Source: Bacillota bacterium
Lineage (GTDB): Bacteria; Bacillota; Clostridia; Acetivibrionales; DSM-1351
Length of the DNA: 23,596 nt
NCBI GenBank assembly: GCA_023431385.1
Contig: JAEYWA010000129.1
Span: 1 to 23,596, forward strand
Direction: 5' to 3'
Made by a program: the position numbers and the translations under genes. How positions within the stretch are numbered: the first letter of the stretch is position 1; each line of letters opens with the position of its first letter. The notes under the pieces were generated by a model, which saw only the letters and a program-made list of their open reading frames with translations, made no database searches and was not told where the DNA came from. Shown piece by piece: positions 8,812 to 18,422 of this stretch.

Positions 8812-9801
8812 ATGGATGATAAGGAAATTATGAGTATTGTAAATACAATAAAGGCTGTTGAAAATGAGGTTGGTAAAGCCATTATCGGTCAGAAGGATGT
8901 TATCAGACAAGTGCTGATAGCTGTATTCACAGGGGGTAATGTGCTTTTGGAGGGTTCACCCGGCCTTGGTAAGACTCAACTGGTTAAAACACTTTCGAGG
9001 GTACTTGATCTCTCATTTTCAAGGATTCAGTTTACGCCCGATCTGATGCCTGCTGACGTTGCAGGTACAAACATCATAATGAAGGATGAGAAGGGAAACA
9101 GTAAATTTGAATTTCAGAGAGGGCCGGTATTCGCTCATCTCGTACTGGCAGATGAAATTAACAGAGCTACGCCTAAAACACAATCAGCTCTGTTGGAGGC
9201 TATGCAGGAGCATACTGTAACAGTTGGAAACAGCACTTATCACCTGGAGGAACCCTTTATGGTGCTGGCAACCCAGAACCCGCTAGAAAATGAAGGGACA
9301 TATCCTCTGCCTGAAGCACAGCTTGATAGATTCCTGTTCAAACTCATGGTACCCTATCCGAATCTTGAGGAGTTAAAAGGTATCATTGGTGTTACAGTAA
9401 ACAACCAGAGCTCTGATATAGAAAAAATAGTAAATAGATCCCAAATTCTTGAAATAAGGGATTTGCTGAAGCAGGTTCCAATGTCCAAGCTTGTGGAGGA
9501 ATATGCTTTAAAGGTAGTACTGGCGACTCATGCAGATTATGAAAATGCTCCTGAATTATCAAAAAAATATATCAGATATGGAGCCAGTCCGAGAGCAGCA
9601 CAGGCTATAATATCAACTGCAAGGGTTAGGGCTGTTATGGAAGGACGTTATAATGTATCCTTTGAGGACATAAGGTATGTTGCGCCATCTGCATTAAGGC
9701 ACAGATTCTTTATGAACTTTGACGCTGTGGCCGATGGAATTACGCCTGAGAGAATAATAGAAGAAATACTGTCAAGTCAGTTAGATTCAGTAAAGGTATA
9801 G
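8812..9801 (+). CDS. moxR: MoxR family AAA+ ATPase
   Basis: 329 aa, the normal length for the family. Walker A GSPGLGKTQ is at 48-56 and Walker B VLADEINRA at 111-119. Sensor 1 ATQNP is at 153-157, the EAQLDRF arginine-finger region at 168-174, and sensor 2 GASPRAAQ near 263-270. MoxR proteins act as chaperone-like ATPases that mature or insert metal cofactors together with vWA-domain partners. The start is ATG 8812 with SD GGAGGT. DUF58 follows after 4 bp and two vWA proteins come next, which is the standard MoxR neighbourhood. The actual client is unknown. Confidence 0.96.
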   Translation: MDDKEIMSIVNTIKAVENEVGKAIIGQKDVIRQVLIAVFTGGNVLLEGSPGLGKTQLVKTLSRVLDLSFSRIQFTPDLMPADVAGTNIIMKDEKGNSKFEFQRGPVFAHLVLADEINRATPKTQSALLEAMQEHTVTVGNSTYHLEEPFMVLATQNPLENEGTYPLPEAQLDRFLFKLMVPYPNLEELKGIIGVTVNNQSSDIEKIVNRSQILEIRDLLKQVPMSKLVEEYALKVVLATHADYENAPELSKKYIRYGASPRAAQAIISTARVRAVMEGRYNVSFEDIRYVAPSALRHRFFMNFDAVADGITPERIIEEILSSQLDSVKV

Positions 9802-9805
9802 GGAT

Positions 9806-10675
9806 ATGGAAAAGGTATTCGACCAGGAATTTTATAAAAAGCTTGAGGCTATTTCTCTAAAGACTCGCATGACAATTACCGACGGAGCAGCTGGTGGCAG
9901 AAAATCAAAGGCCAAGGGAAGTTCTGTGGAGTTTTCCGATTTTAGAGAATACACACCCGGGGACGATTTCAGAAGAATAGACTGGAATGCCTACGGACGT
10001 TTTGACAGATTATTTTTACGGCTATTTATGGAAGAAAGAGAAGCTCTTTTGAATATATTCTGTGATTACAGCAAATCAATGGACTTTGGAGAAAAAAACA
10101 AAGGTACCATGGCTTTGAGAATTGCTGGCATACTTTCTTATCTTGCCCTTAGTAACCTGGATAGGGTAGCACTTAACAGGCTTCATGGAAATACGATAGT
10201 TCCATCCTCCTCCTTTATGGGTAAAAGCTCCTTTCAGAAGGCATTACAATTCCTGGAGGCCGGCAATTTCACAGGGAATACCAGAATAGCCGAGAGTATC
10301 AAGCGGAAAGACCTGAAAAGCAGAGGTATTTCGGTGGTTATTTCGGATTTCTTTACTACCGGCTCTATTGACGAATTAATAAAATATCTTGCCTTCAAGA
10401 AACAGCAGATAATCTTGATACAGGTATTAACCGAGGAGGAAGTATCCCCTCAGCTGGGCGGACAAGTACGTCTGGTAGACAGTGAGACAGGAGAGGAAAT
10501 GAACCTGACCATTACTCCTAAGCTTTTAAAAACATATGAATTAAAGCTGAAAAGCTTACAGTCGGGAATTCAGGCTTCGGCTAAAAAGTACGGCGGAGCT
10601 TTTTTTCAAATATCAACCTCTGACAGCCTTGAAAAAATAGTATTTGAGGATTTTGCTAGAGAAGGAATAGTGTAA
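9806..10675 (+). CDS. DUF58 domain-containing protein
   Basis: 289 aa. The DUF58 signature covers residues 43-74: FSDFREYTPGDD, then RRIDW, then the R..F. pattern and EERE. It is followed by a vWA-like fold with the MIDAS-type motif DYSKSM at 87-92 and VVISDFF near 178. There is no membrane segment, so it should be cytoplasmic. It starts 4 bp after the moxR stop, which implies translational coupling, and probably works with MoxR as its adaptor. The family is regularly encoded next to MoxR; its biochemical role is not established. Confidence 0.95.
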   Translation: MEKVFDQEFYKKLEAISLKTRMTITDGAAGGRKSKAKGSSVEFSDFREYTPGDDFRRIDWNAYGRFDRLFLRLFMEEREALLNIFCDYSKSMDFGEKNKGTMALRIAGILSYLALSNLDRVALNRLHGNTIVPSSSFMGKSSFQKALQFLEAGNFTGNTRIAESIKRKDLKSRGISVVISDFFTTGSIDELIKYLAFKKQQIILIQVLTEEEVSPQLGGQVRLVDSETGEEMNLTITPKLLKTYELKLKSLQSGIQASAKKYGGAFFQISTSDSLEKIVFEDFAREGIV

Positions 10676-10699
10676 AGAAGAATCAAACGGAGGTGTGAA

Positions 10700-12541
10700 A
10701 TGAGACTTTTCTCTCCAAATGGCTTATGGTTTCTAGCTCTTATTCCCATCTTTGTTTTAATGTATATATTAAAACAGCGATATGAGGAAAAACAGATACC
10801 AAGCCTCTATCTATGGCAGCAGGTAGTAATGGATATGGATGCCACCAGTCCGTTTCAGAAGCTGAAGCAGAACATTTTGTTTTTTCTACAGTTACTGATA
10901 TTATTACTGTGCATTTTTGCTCTGACAAATCCTATTATATGGTGGAAGAACAACAATTATCAAAACGTTGTACTAGTAATGGATACCTCGGGCAGTATGA
11001 GCGCACTCGGAGAAAAGGATAAAAAACTGGAGGAAGCCAAGCAAAAGGCAGGAGAACTAATTAATTCGTTATCCTCCGGTACCAGAATTACGCTGATTTC
11101 AGCTTCTAAAAATTTTAAGGTTGAGGTTAGCGGAAGTACTGAAAAAAAAGAGGTAATAAACAAGCTAAGAACAATGTCTCCTACAAACAGTGCAGGAAGC
11201 ATAGAGGATACATACTCTCTGGTAAAAGCCATATGCGATCAATATCAGAGCTATAGAGTAGTTTACTTTACAGATCATAATATGGACTTGAAGGGCCTGA
11301 ACGGCGAAGTTGTAGAGCTTGGCCCAGAGAGGCCCAATGTAAGCCTTGATTATATAGCCCACACAAAGAAGGACAGCAGCTTGAAATTAATGGTCAGAGT
11401 ATCAAATCACAGCAATGGGCCTGAAGAAGCTGAGATATGCCTGTATGGTGAAGAGGAGCTGCTAGACATAAAGAATGAAGTTTTAAGTGGAGGCGAGACA
11501 AAAACCATATACTTCGACAATGTGCCTTCTGACCGAAAATACATCTATGGAGAGCTATCCAAAGAGGATGGGCTTCTGGAGGATAACAGGATTTATTCGG
11601 TTGTAAAGCAGAAGGAAGCAAAAAGGGTTTTAATGTCCACCGAGCAGAATGTTTTTCTTGAAAAGGCCCTTAACACATTAAAGGATATTGATTTGTTCAA
11701 AACACTTCCAGATGAAAAAATAAATGAGGAATTTGACTTGTATATATTTGATGGAGAACATCAGGGACAGCTTCCTCAGAAGGGAAACATCCTTTTTATT
11801 AATCCGCGGAAAGACAATGCTTATTTTAAAGCTGGGGAGGAGCTTAGTGGAGGTAAGGCGGCTATAACTTCCCACGCAATTACAAAATATATGAGCAACA
11901 GTGATTTTGTAGTATCAAGGATTAGTTCTTTAGAAATGCCTTATTGGGCAAGCCCTTTAATAACGGTGAATGAAAATAATGTGTCCTTTGTTGGCGAATT
12001 TAAAGGCCAAAAGGTTGCAGCAATAGGGTTTGATCTGCACAATTCGGATTTTCCCCTTACTCTTGAATTCCCGGTTTTTGTTAATAACTTGATATCCTAC
12101 CTGATGGATAGAGATACCATGTCAAATACTCAATACAACTGCGGTGACGAGCTAGAAATAAATCCGCTGCCCGAGACTGAAAGTATATATGTGAAAGGCC
12201 CAGACGGTGTTAATACGGAACTAAGTTCAAAATATCCTTTGAAACCGTATGAAAAAACCACTGCCACCGGTATTTATGAAATAAGTCAAAAGGCAGGAGA
12301 TAAGCTGATTGAAAAGCTGGTGGCTGTTAATTTTCCCGTTTCAGAAAGCGGGCCGTCAGGCATTGTTGACACAGTAAACGATGACAATAAGGAGAAGCAA
12401 AATGCTACTGAAGCTGGAGGTAATGCAGCTGGTGTAGTTAATAACCGAGGTGGATTCAATTTGTTAAATATACTGCTTCTGACCACACTTGTTATCGCAG
12501 CTGTAGAATGGCTGGTTTATGTACGTCAATATCGAATTTAG
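10700..12541 (+). CDS. BatA-like vWA-domain membrane protein
   Basis: 613 aa. The N-terminus is the aerotolerance-regulator (BatA) type: MRLFSPNGLWFLALIPIFVL, TM 7-24, then a second TM at 58-80. A vWA domain with intact MIDAS DTSGSM at 95-100 follows. The middle contains an alpha/beta segment near 305-380 (RVLMSTEQNVFLEKAL then LYIFDG) that resembles the GATase-like domain of the neighbouring proteins. A third TM is near 588-606, followed by a short basic tail. The bulk should face outside, with metal-dependent protein binding through MIDAS. The start is ATG 10700 with SD ACGGAGGT. It belongs to the MoxR operon. Confidence 0.92.
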   Translation: MRLFSPNGLWFLALIPIFVLMYILKQRYEEKQIPSLYLWQQVVMDMDATSPFQKLKQNILFFLQLLILLLCIFALTNPIIWWKNNNYQNVVLVMDTSGSMSALGEKDKKLEEAKQKAGELINSLSSGTRITLISASKNFKVEVSGSTEKKEVINKLRTMSPTNSAGSIEDTYSLVKAICDQYQSYRVVYFTDHNMDLKGLNGEVVELGPERPNVSLDYIAHTKKDSSLKLMVRVSNHSNGPEEAEICLYGEEELLDIKNEVLSGGETKTIYFDNVPSDRKYIYGELSKEDGLLEDNRIYSVVKQKEAKRVLMSTEQNVFLEKALNTLKDIDLFKTLPDEKINEEFDLYIFDGEHQGQLPQKGNILFINPRKDNAYFKAGEELSGGKAAITSHAITKYMSNSDFVVSRISSLEMPYWASPLITVNENNVSFVGEFKGQKVAAIGFDLHNSDFPLTLEFPVFVNNLISYLMDRDTMSNTQYNCGDELEINPLPETESIYVKGPDGVNTELSSKYPLKPYEKTTATGIYEISQKAGDKLIEKLVAVNFPVSESGPSGIVDTVNDDNKEKQNATEAGGNAAGVVNNRGGFNLLNILLLTTLVIAAVEWLVYVRQYRI

Positions 12542-12647
12542 CAAGTTATATTGAAGTTATGGGATTTAAGAGCTTCAAAACAGTATAAGAATAGAAGCTT
12601 TATGGATTTAGATTAAAAAGATTTGAAAAATTGAAAGGACACATATT

Positions 12648-15569
12648 ATGGGACTCGGCTTTGAAAGACCATATTTGTTACTTCTGATACCGGTTTTACT
12701 GGGATTGGTGCTAATATCAACAAAATGGCTTAGGAGAATAAATAAAAGCAAAAAATTGCGGATAACAGTATTGCGCTGTATAGTATTAACTCTTCTGGTA
12801 CTGGCGTCGAGTGGTATGAGCTTAACGTGGAAGCTGAATAATGTGACCACTCTTTTCCTCATTGATGCATCTGACTCCACATATGCAAACAAAGCCAATA
12901 TGGAGCAATTTGTCAAGGACGCCTATAAACTTAAGGGGCGAAAGGACAAAGTCGGAGTTATATCCTTTGGTGATAACGCCCAGGTAGAAAGCTTCGTAAG
13001 TGATGAAGCAAATTTTTCAAAAGTTGAAGGGAAGATAAACGGGAACTACACAAATATTGAAAATGCAATTGCAGCTTCTTTATCGATATTTCCGGGTAAC
13101 AGCAACAAACGGGTGGTTTTAATATCCGATGGGGAAGAAAATACCGGCAGTGCGGCTAAGATTGCCCTGTCACTTCAGGAACAGGGTATAGATTTCAAAT
13201 ATCATAAGGTTGAGAAAATAGCCGGAGAAGAAGCTCTGGTGGAAAAGATTGAAATTCCTGATAGGTTGGCTCTTGATGAAGAATTCAATCTTGTTGTTTC
13301 AATAAACAGTACTACAGTTCAAAAAGCAAAGTTAACCTTAATCAGTGACAGAACAAAACTTTCGGAACAGACAGTTCAGCTACAAAAAGGTACAAACAAA
13401 TTTGTATTCAGAGATAAGGCTTCTGAGGGAGGCTTCAAAAGCTACAACGTATTGATTGAACCTGAAAGGGATAGTCAGAGCAAAAACAATGAAGCTTCAG
13501 GCTTTACCAATATAGTTGCAAAACCTAGAATTCTTGTAATTGAAGATAATGAGGGTGAGTCGGATGAGCTGGTTAAAATGCTTAAGGCCTCAAAGGCAGA
13601 TTATACACTTGTAAACGCAAGGAGCGCACCGGGTAATATTCAGGATATGAATGCCTTTAAAACAATTATAACCTGCAACGTTCAGATAGACAACCTGAAC
13701 GTTGGCTTCAGGAATTCCCTGGAAAGCTATGTAAAAGATTTTGGAGGAGGCTTTATAGCTACCGGAGGAGATAATTCCTTTGCTCTCGGAGGGTACTCCC
13801 AAACGCCGCTGGAAAAGGTGCTGCCTGTATATATGGATATGAGGGGGAAAAAGGAGGCGCCTAAGATGGCATTGCTGCTGATTATTGACAAATCTGGCAG
13901 TATGTCGGAGGGAGTTGCAGGTGTCAGTAAGGTAGACATGGCAAAAGAGGGTGCTATAAGAAGCCTTGATTCATTAAGAGTGGGTAAGGATGAAATAGGG
14001 GTACTGTCTTTGGATGGGGCATACAGCTGGGTGGTAAAAAGGCAGCTGATAAATGAACCTAAGGCTATAGAAGAGGACATTGGGACAATACGAGCTAATG
14101 GGGGCACAAGCATAATCCCCTCGTTACAAGCTGCCTATGAATCACTGAAGGAAAGTGATGCAAAAATAAAGCATGTTATATTGCTGACTGACGGTCTTGC
14201 CGAGAGAACAGGGTATAATACCTTGTTGGATAATATTAATAAGGAAAACATAACTGTATCGACAGTTGCTGTAGGGCAGGATTCAGATAAACAATTACTG
14301 TCAATGATAGCAAATACCTGCAACGGAAGATTTTATATTACTGATGCCTACTCAAACATACCTTCAATATTTACTAAAGAGACCTTTATGGCTGCGAGAA
14401 CATACTTAAATAACAGGGAGTTTACTCCTGTTATAAATTATGATCATTCTGTTTTGAAAGGTGTTGCAGAAAGCGGTTTGCCTTTACTTCTTGGGTATGT
14501 AGGTGCTTCTCAAAAGGAAACAGCCAGAGTAATACTAAGAAGTGATGAGGATGACCCTATCCTGACTGTTTGGCAATACGGGCTTGGAAAAGCAGTAGCC
14601 TGGAATTCGGATATATCAGGAAAATGGAGTTCAAATTATATTCCCTGGGAAAGAAATCTTAAGCTTTGGCAGAACATAATTAATTTCACCGTTGAGGACT
14701 ATGATAACGAGAATTCATCCCTTGAAATATCACAGAAGGGTTCCAAAGCTGTCGTGACTTTAAAAAATAAAGCTATTGAAAATGAATTGAACAGTAAAGC
14801 TACAGTTATTACTCCCTCGGGTGAAACAATTGAAACAACCCTTAATCCCGTTGCGCCCGGGGAGTATTCCGGTACGTTTGATATAAAAGAAAACGGGGTA
14901 TATATGGTCAGCGGAAAACAGGATAAAAATGGAGAGCTCATAAATGCTGTAAAGCAGGGTTATGCTGTTCAATATTCACCGGAATATAAAATAAACAACA
15001 GTGACAACCTTGAAAAGCTTGTAGCCGAGGTTGGAGGTAAGATTATAAAAGAACCTAAAGAGGTTTTTGAAGGTGAAATGCAAAATAAGAGAGGGCAGAG
15101 AGATTTAACTCAATATTTGATAGCACTTTTTCTGATTTTGTATATGCTGGACATTGCTTTACGAAGGCTGAATCTGAATACAGGCAAACTGAAGGCTGGA
15201 TTTGGGAAGGCGGTCAGCACATTAAAGCAGTTTAGTTCAAATACACTGAAAATCGGTACTAAAGGTAACTCAAATGCGGAACAGCAGATTAAGCCTAACA
15301 TACCTCCAAATAATTTAGGTGCGTCATCACCCCTTAAAAATACTAATAATGAATTTATTTCGGATAGAGGTAATGAGGGAAACGTCGGAAGCTATGAGAA
15401 TATAGACAAATATGCTGATATTGATAGGGAGACTCCTCAAAATAGAAAAACCGAAGTAAAGAACAGTAAAAGTGGTAATGAAGGAGAACCGGCAGACAAT
15501 AAATCTAAAACAGTGGAAGCCAATACTCTTGATACTTCTCAGCTTCTAAAACGGAAGAAATTCAAATAG
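12648..15569 (+). CDS. Large vWA / GATase-like / vWA membrane protein
   Basis: 973 aa. TM segments lie near 8-24 and 40-57. The first vWA domain has MIDAS DASDS at 73-77 and LISDGEE at 158-164. A beta-sandwich linker is near 200-290. A class I GATase-like domain follows at ~294-395 (RILVIED at 294-300, then DFGGGFIATGGDNSFALGGY), lacking the nucleophile Cys. The second vWA domain has MIDAS DKSGSMS at 414-420, GGTS at 485-488 and LLTDG at 512-516. A further beta-rich part ends in a TM near 822-840, and the last ~130 residues are a polar, low-complexity cytoplasmic tail. SD AAAGGA lies ~10 bp before the ATG. It is the last gene of the MoxR operon. Similar two-vWA/GATase proteins accompany MoxR genes in several phyla; no function is proven. 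Confidence 0.92.
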   Translation: MGLGFERPYLLLLIPVLLGLVLISTKWLRRINKSKKLRITVLRCIVLTLLVLASSGMSLTWKLNNVTTLFLIDASDSTYANKANMEQFVKDAYKLKGRKDKVGVISFGDNAQVESFVSDEANFSKVEGKINGNYTNIENAIAASLSIFPGNSNKRVVLISDGEENTGSAAKIALSLQEQGIDFKYHKVEKIAGEEALVEKIEIPDRLALDEEFNLVVSINSTTVQKAKLTLISDRTKLSEQTVQLQKGTNKFVFRDKASEGGFKSYNVLIEPERDSQSKNNEASGFTNIVAKPRILVIEDNEGESDELVKMLKASKADYTLVNARSAPGNIQDMNAFKTIITCNVQIDNLNVGFRNSLESYVKDFGGGFIATGGDNSFALGGYSQTPLEKVLPVYMDMRGKKEAPKMALLLIIDKSGSMSEGVAGVSKVDMAKEGAIRSLDSLRVGKDEIGVLSLDGAYSWVVKRQLINEPKAIEEDIGTIRANGGTSIIPSLQAAYESLKESDAKIKHVILLTDGLAERTGYNTLLDNINKENITVSTVAVGQDSDKQLLSMIANTCNGRFYITDAYSNIPSIFTKETFMAARTYLNNREFTPVINYDHSVLKGVAESGLPLLLGYVGASQKETARVILRSDEDDPILTVWQYGLGKAVAWNSDISGKWSSNYIPWERNLKLWQNIINFTVEDYDNENSSLEISQKGSKAVVTLKNKAIENELNSKATVITPSGETIETTLNPVAPGEYSGTFDIKENGVYMVSGKQDKNGELINAVKQGYAVQYSPEYKINNSDNLEKLVAEVGGKIIKEPKEVFEGEMQNKRGQRDLTQYLIALFLILYMLDIALRRLNLNTGKLKAGFGKAVSTLKQFSSNTLKIGTKGNSNAEQQIKPNIPPNNLGASSPLKNTNNEFISDRGNEGNVGSYENIDKYADIDRETPQNRKTEVKNSKSGNEGEPADNKSKTVEANTLDTSQLLKRKKFK

Positions 15570-15660
15570 TACTTAAATAATACATTGTATGTTCCGTTTT
15601 TGGGATAAAAAATATAAATATAGATTAATATGTAAAGAAATTAATAAAAGGGGATGCCAG

Positions 15661-16068
15661 ATGATAAAAAGAATCGGGGTTAAACAAGCAGGAACAATCT
15701 ATATTTCAATGAACATACTTACTGTAATTGTTCATTTACTAGTTATTTTTGGTATAATGCCATATACGTGGACTAATGGTGGTCGGTCTGCAACTTATGA
15801 AATTGCAAGACAGATATCATTAAACAGTATTCCCTATTTTATTGTATTGACTGGTATAATAGTAGTAGCAAGTGGAATGGTAAAAGTGAAATGGAATAGT
15901 GCAACAAAAATAATTATTTCAATACTATTATGGATTAATATTGCCTATACTTTTCTAGGTCTGATTTTTCAGCTTCTTGGTACACCCTTTGAAAAAGTTG
16001 CTATGAGTGTAGTATGTATTATCAGTATTATTATGGGAATTCGTCTGGCCGTTGAAAAAAGGCAGTAA
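15661..16068 (+). CDS. Small four-TM membrane protein, unknown function
   Basis: 135 aa from ATG 15661, chosen because SD AAAGGGG lies just upstream (about 15648-15654). An in-frame upstream ATG at 15589 has no SD and would add a charged, non-conserved-looking leader. Four hydrophobic helices lie near 14-34, 58-78, 84-104 and 108-128, with short loops and a basic C-terminus. I do not recognise the family. It follows the vWA operon by 91 bp with no clear terminator, so read-through is possible. Confidence 0.75.
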   Translation: MIKRIGVKQAGTIYISMNILTVIVHLLVIFGIMPYTWTNGGRSATYEIARQISLNSIPYFIVLTGIIVVASGMVKVKWNSATKIIISILLWINIAYTFLGLIFQLLGTPFEKVAMSVVCIISIIMGIRLAVEKRQ

Positions 16069-16159
16069 GTAAAGGGCAACAAGAACAAGCGTAGAGCAAA
16101 TCCTTTGGTTGTAAATTTATTTATTTTACGATCCAGATAATTGATTTGGGGGGAAGAAG

Positions 16160-16627
16160 ATGGATGAAATATTAAAAGTTAAACTTCATGATGTTCCGTT
16201 AAAGCATAAAAAAGAGCATTCTGAGTATGAATATTATAAGCGCGAACTTGTACCAAAAAAGAATGCCAGACAATGTTCTATATCTGTTTATGAGATACCT
16301 CCTGGTAAATCAGCATATCCATATCATTACCATACAAAGAACGAAGAAGCCTTTTATATTATAAGTGGTAACGGCATACTTAAAACTCCCACAGGAAATA
16401 TAGAAGTATCTGCAGGTGATTTTATGTTTTTTCCGTCAAATGAAAAGGGAGCTCATAAACTAACAAATACTTCTGATACAGAGATACTTGAATATTTAGA
16501 TTTTGATACACATAATGAAATAGATGTAGCCTTTTATCCTGATTCGGGAAAAATAGGTGTCTGGGGTAAGAACCTCAACAAGGTGTTTAAAATGAATCAG
16601 CAAGTTGAGTATTATGATGGTGAATAG
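16160..16627 (+). CDS. Cupin-domain protein
   Basis: 155 aa with a single cupin barrel. Motif 1 has H56, H58 and E62 in YPYHYHTKNEEAFYIISGNG (residues 53-72). Motif 2 has GDFMFFP at 86-92 and H99. All metal ligands (His, His, Glu, His) are present, so it should bind a divalent metal. It may be a small enzyme, such as an isomerase or dioxygenase-like cupin, or a ligand-binding protein. The sequence does not say which. The start is ATG 16160 with a G-rich SD (GGGGGGAAG) upstream. No partner gene is evident. Confidence 0.9.
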   Translation: MDEILKVKLHDVPLKHKKEHSEYEYYKRELVPKKNARQCSISVYEIPPGKSAYPYHYHTKNEEAFYIISGNGILKTPTGNIEVSAGDFMFFPSNEKGAHKLTNTSDTEILEYLDFDTHNEIDVAFYPDSGKIGVWGKNLNKVFKMNQQVEYYDGE

Positions 16628-16667
16628 ATGGTAGAACTCGATTTAATAATACAAAAGGATTAGGATA

Positions 16668-16769
16668 ATGTTTGTATTGATGTTTATGAGCCTGGGTGTA
16701 TTTATTCAGAAATATCGGCCCACCTATTTAATCAGGTTTTCAGTAATATATAAATCAACTCCTTCTTAA
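16668..16769 (+). other. Short open frame, 33 aa, possible gene remnant
   Basis: ATG 16668 to TAA 16767-16769, preceded by AGGATA. The peptide begins MFVLMFMSLGVFIQK, one hydrophobic helix followed by a basic part, like the first TM of a truncated membrane protein. It lies in the 327-bp stretch between the cupin and the TIR-like ORF; I see nothing else convincing there. Confidence 0.2.
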
Positions 16770-16837
16770 ATCAGCATACCATTCTCTGACCAAATAAAAG
16801 AAGAAACCCACATATCAACATAATACAGCACTTCGGT

Positions 16838-17589
16838 ATGTTGCCGTTTTATAACTACCAGATCATATTTGAATAGAAAAGCCAACAACCTGGGATAATC
16901 GAATATAGGGAATCACTGTGCAATGAAGAGATAGTAAAATGGATATGCCTGAGTATGGAGGATATTGCCTGTGCTAAACCCCGCTCATCAAAGCTGGCTG
17001 TGACCCAGTTAATGGATGCCTCTATTGTATCGCGGGCGGCCCAGGATATTGTATCTGAATCAATTGAAAAACATAGCCAACCCAGTGGTGTATTCATAAG
17101 TTATACTAGCAAACACTCCAGATATATGCTTAATGGGAGTCTTGCAGATAGTATTTTTGTTGAGGATTTATGTGGCTACATATCTAAGATCAGACACTTT
17201 CCCAAAGATAGTATAGGTTATTTTCCACCAGGTTCTATTTCTAAAGAATTAATGACAGAGCAGAGAAGATGGGAGTTTGATTCTATTGCATACGACTTTA
17301 TTAAGGCATCAAAGGAATTCTGGATACTTAAAACACCTGATTATAAGAAGTCCTGGTGGACATATGGCGAACTGGTTACTTTGTGTAATATTTTGGATAA
17401 TGACAATTATTGTCCTGATATCTATATTGCTACCCCTGCTTTATCCCAAAATTATATTATATAACACATGAAGAAAAGGATACATTTTTACCAAAATTAT
17501 CCGATTTTCAAAAAAAACAATTAGCTCGTTTTTTGTCAAACTCAAATCTAAACTCGATAGGAATAATCAAACGATGGTTGGACTTATAG
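16838..17589 (+). pseudogene. TIR-like domain gene, broken by a stop and a frameshift
   Basis: The longest intact piece (16955-17464, 169 aa) contains GVFISYTSKHS and, further on, FWILKTPDYKKSWWTYGEL. These match the first strand and the S..W...EL region of TIR-like domains. Coding-like sequence continues on both sides. Upstream, the same frame runs back through an in-frame TAG (16874-16876) to ATG 16838. Downstream, near 17440-17464, the protein continues in the -1 frame (THEEKDTFLPKLSDF...) to TAG 17587-17589. No good SD precedes ATG 16955. TIR domains usually cleave NAD+ or bind partners in defence or signalling. Here the gene looks dead, unless the frame changes are sequencing errors. The TIR call is by eye and could be wrong. 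Confidence 0.45.
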
Positions 17590-18030
17590 GAGAAATATCA
17601 AAAGCTGCATATGCACATTTTGATGATTATTATGAATCTGTTCATTCACATGTATATAAGGAGGAATTCTGGAATGATTATATACTGGAATGTCCGAATT
17701 GCAGCAGAAATGAAGAGATGCAGTTAAACTTTGAATCATTTCTTTACTCTACCCAAGCTAATATAATACGAATTACTCCAGATGCTTATAAAGAGATTAT
17801 GAATACTGGAACATATACTTGCAACAATTGTGGGAAAACTTTCTATTTTCGTGAGGGATACTATTCAATATGGTGGCCGATACGCAAAAATAAGCGTACG
17901 GGACCAAACGGAGAAGTTGTGCAACAAAAAAAAATGCTTGTACTTTGTGTAGGTTTAATAATGTTATAGTTTCAACTATATAGCTCCTCCCGATGTAGAA
18001 GTCATAGAAAGATACATTATGGAATCATAA
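17574..18030 (+). pseudogene. Zinc-ribbon protein gene with C-terminal frameshifts
   Basis: The main frame (17574-17969, 131 aa) carries CPNC and later CNNCGKTF, two pairs of a zinc ribbon. At a run of nine A (17926-17934) the frame appears lost: the -1 frame gives NACTLCRFNN with a third CxxC. A further -1 shift near 17965 gives SFNYIAPPDVEVIERYIMES and a stop at 18028-18030. The start ATG 17574 overlaps the end of the TIR-like gene and has no SD, so the two may have been coupled. I do not recognise the family. It is probably the decayed partner of the TIR-like gene. Confidence 0.45.
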
Positions 18031-18070
18031 AGTTTTTATATTTTAATGGGCTTATAAATTGACCATTACC

Positions 18071-18102
18071 GCACATTCAGTGAAATAAAGTGTGCTTTTT
18101 TA
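18071..18102 (+). terminator. Putative Rho-independent terminator
   Basis: GCACA (18071-18075) pairs with TGTGC (18091-18095), followed by a T-rich tract (18096-18102). It lies 41 bp after the zinc-ribbon remnant. The stem is short. The remaining ~320 bases before the GNAT promoter hold no gene I can support. Confidence 0.5.
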
Positions 18103-18422
18103 TTGCACAATAAGTCTATTACGTCGGCTCTTAAAAATTGGGAGAAGTGTATATTTTATCTTACATATGATAGGGTTAAATTCATAGAAAATATAATGAC
18201 ATGGAATGGTAAAAAAAATAGCCAAAATCGGAGAGATGGCAACTGTAACTAGCTAACAAATTTCTGAATCTGATGACTGTAATAAAATTAAAAATATGGA
18301 CATTAAAAATCTTTAATTATTAACCCGAACGCAGTTAGAAAAGTATAATAGTCTCAAATTATATGAATGGATAGTACGGAAAACATACTTTTTGACATTA
18401 AATAATGAGGTAATAATGAAAC

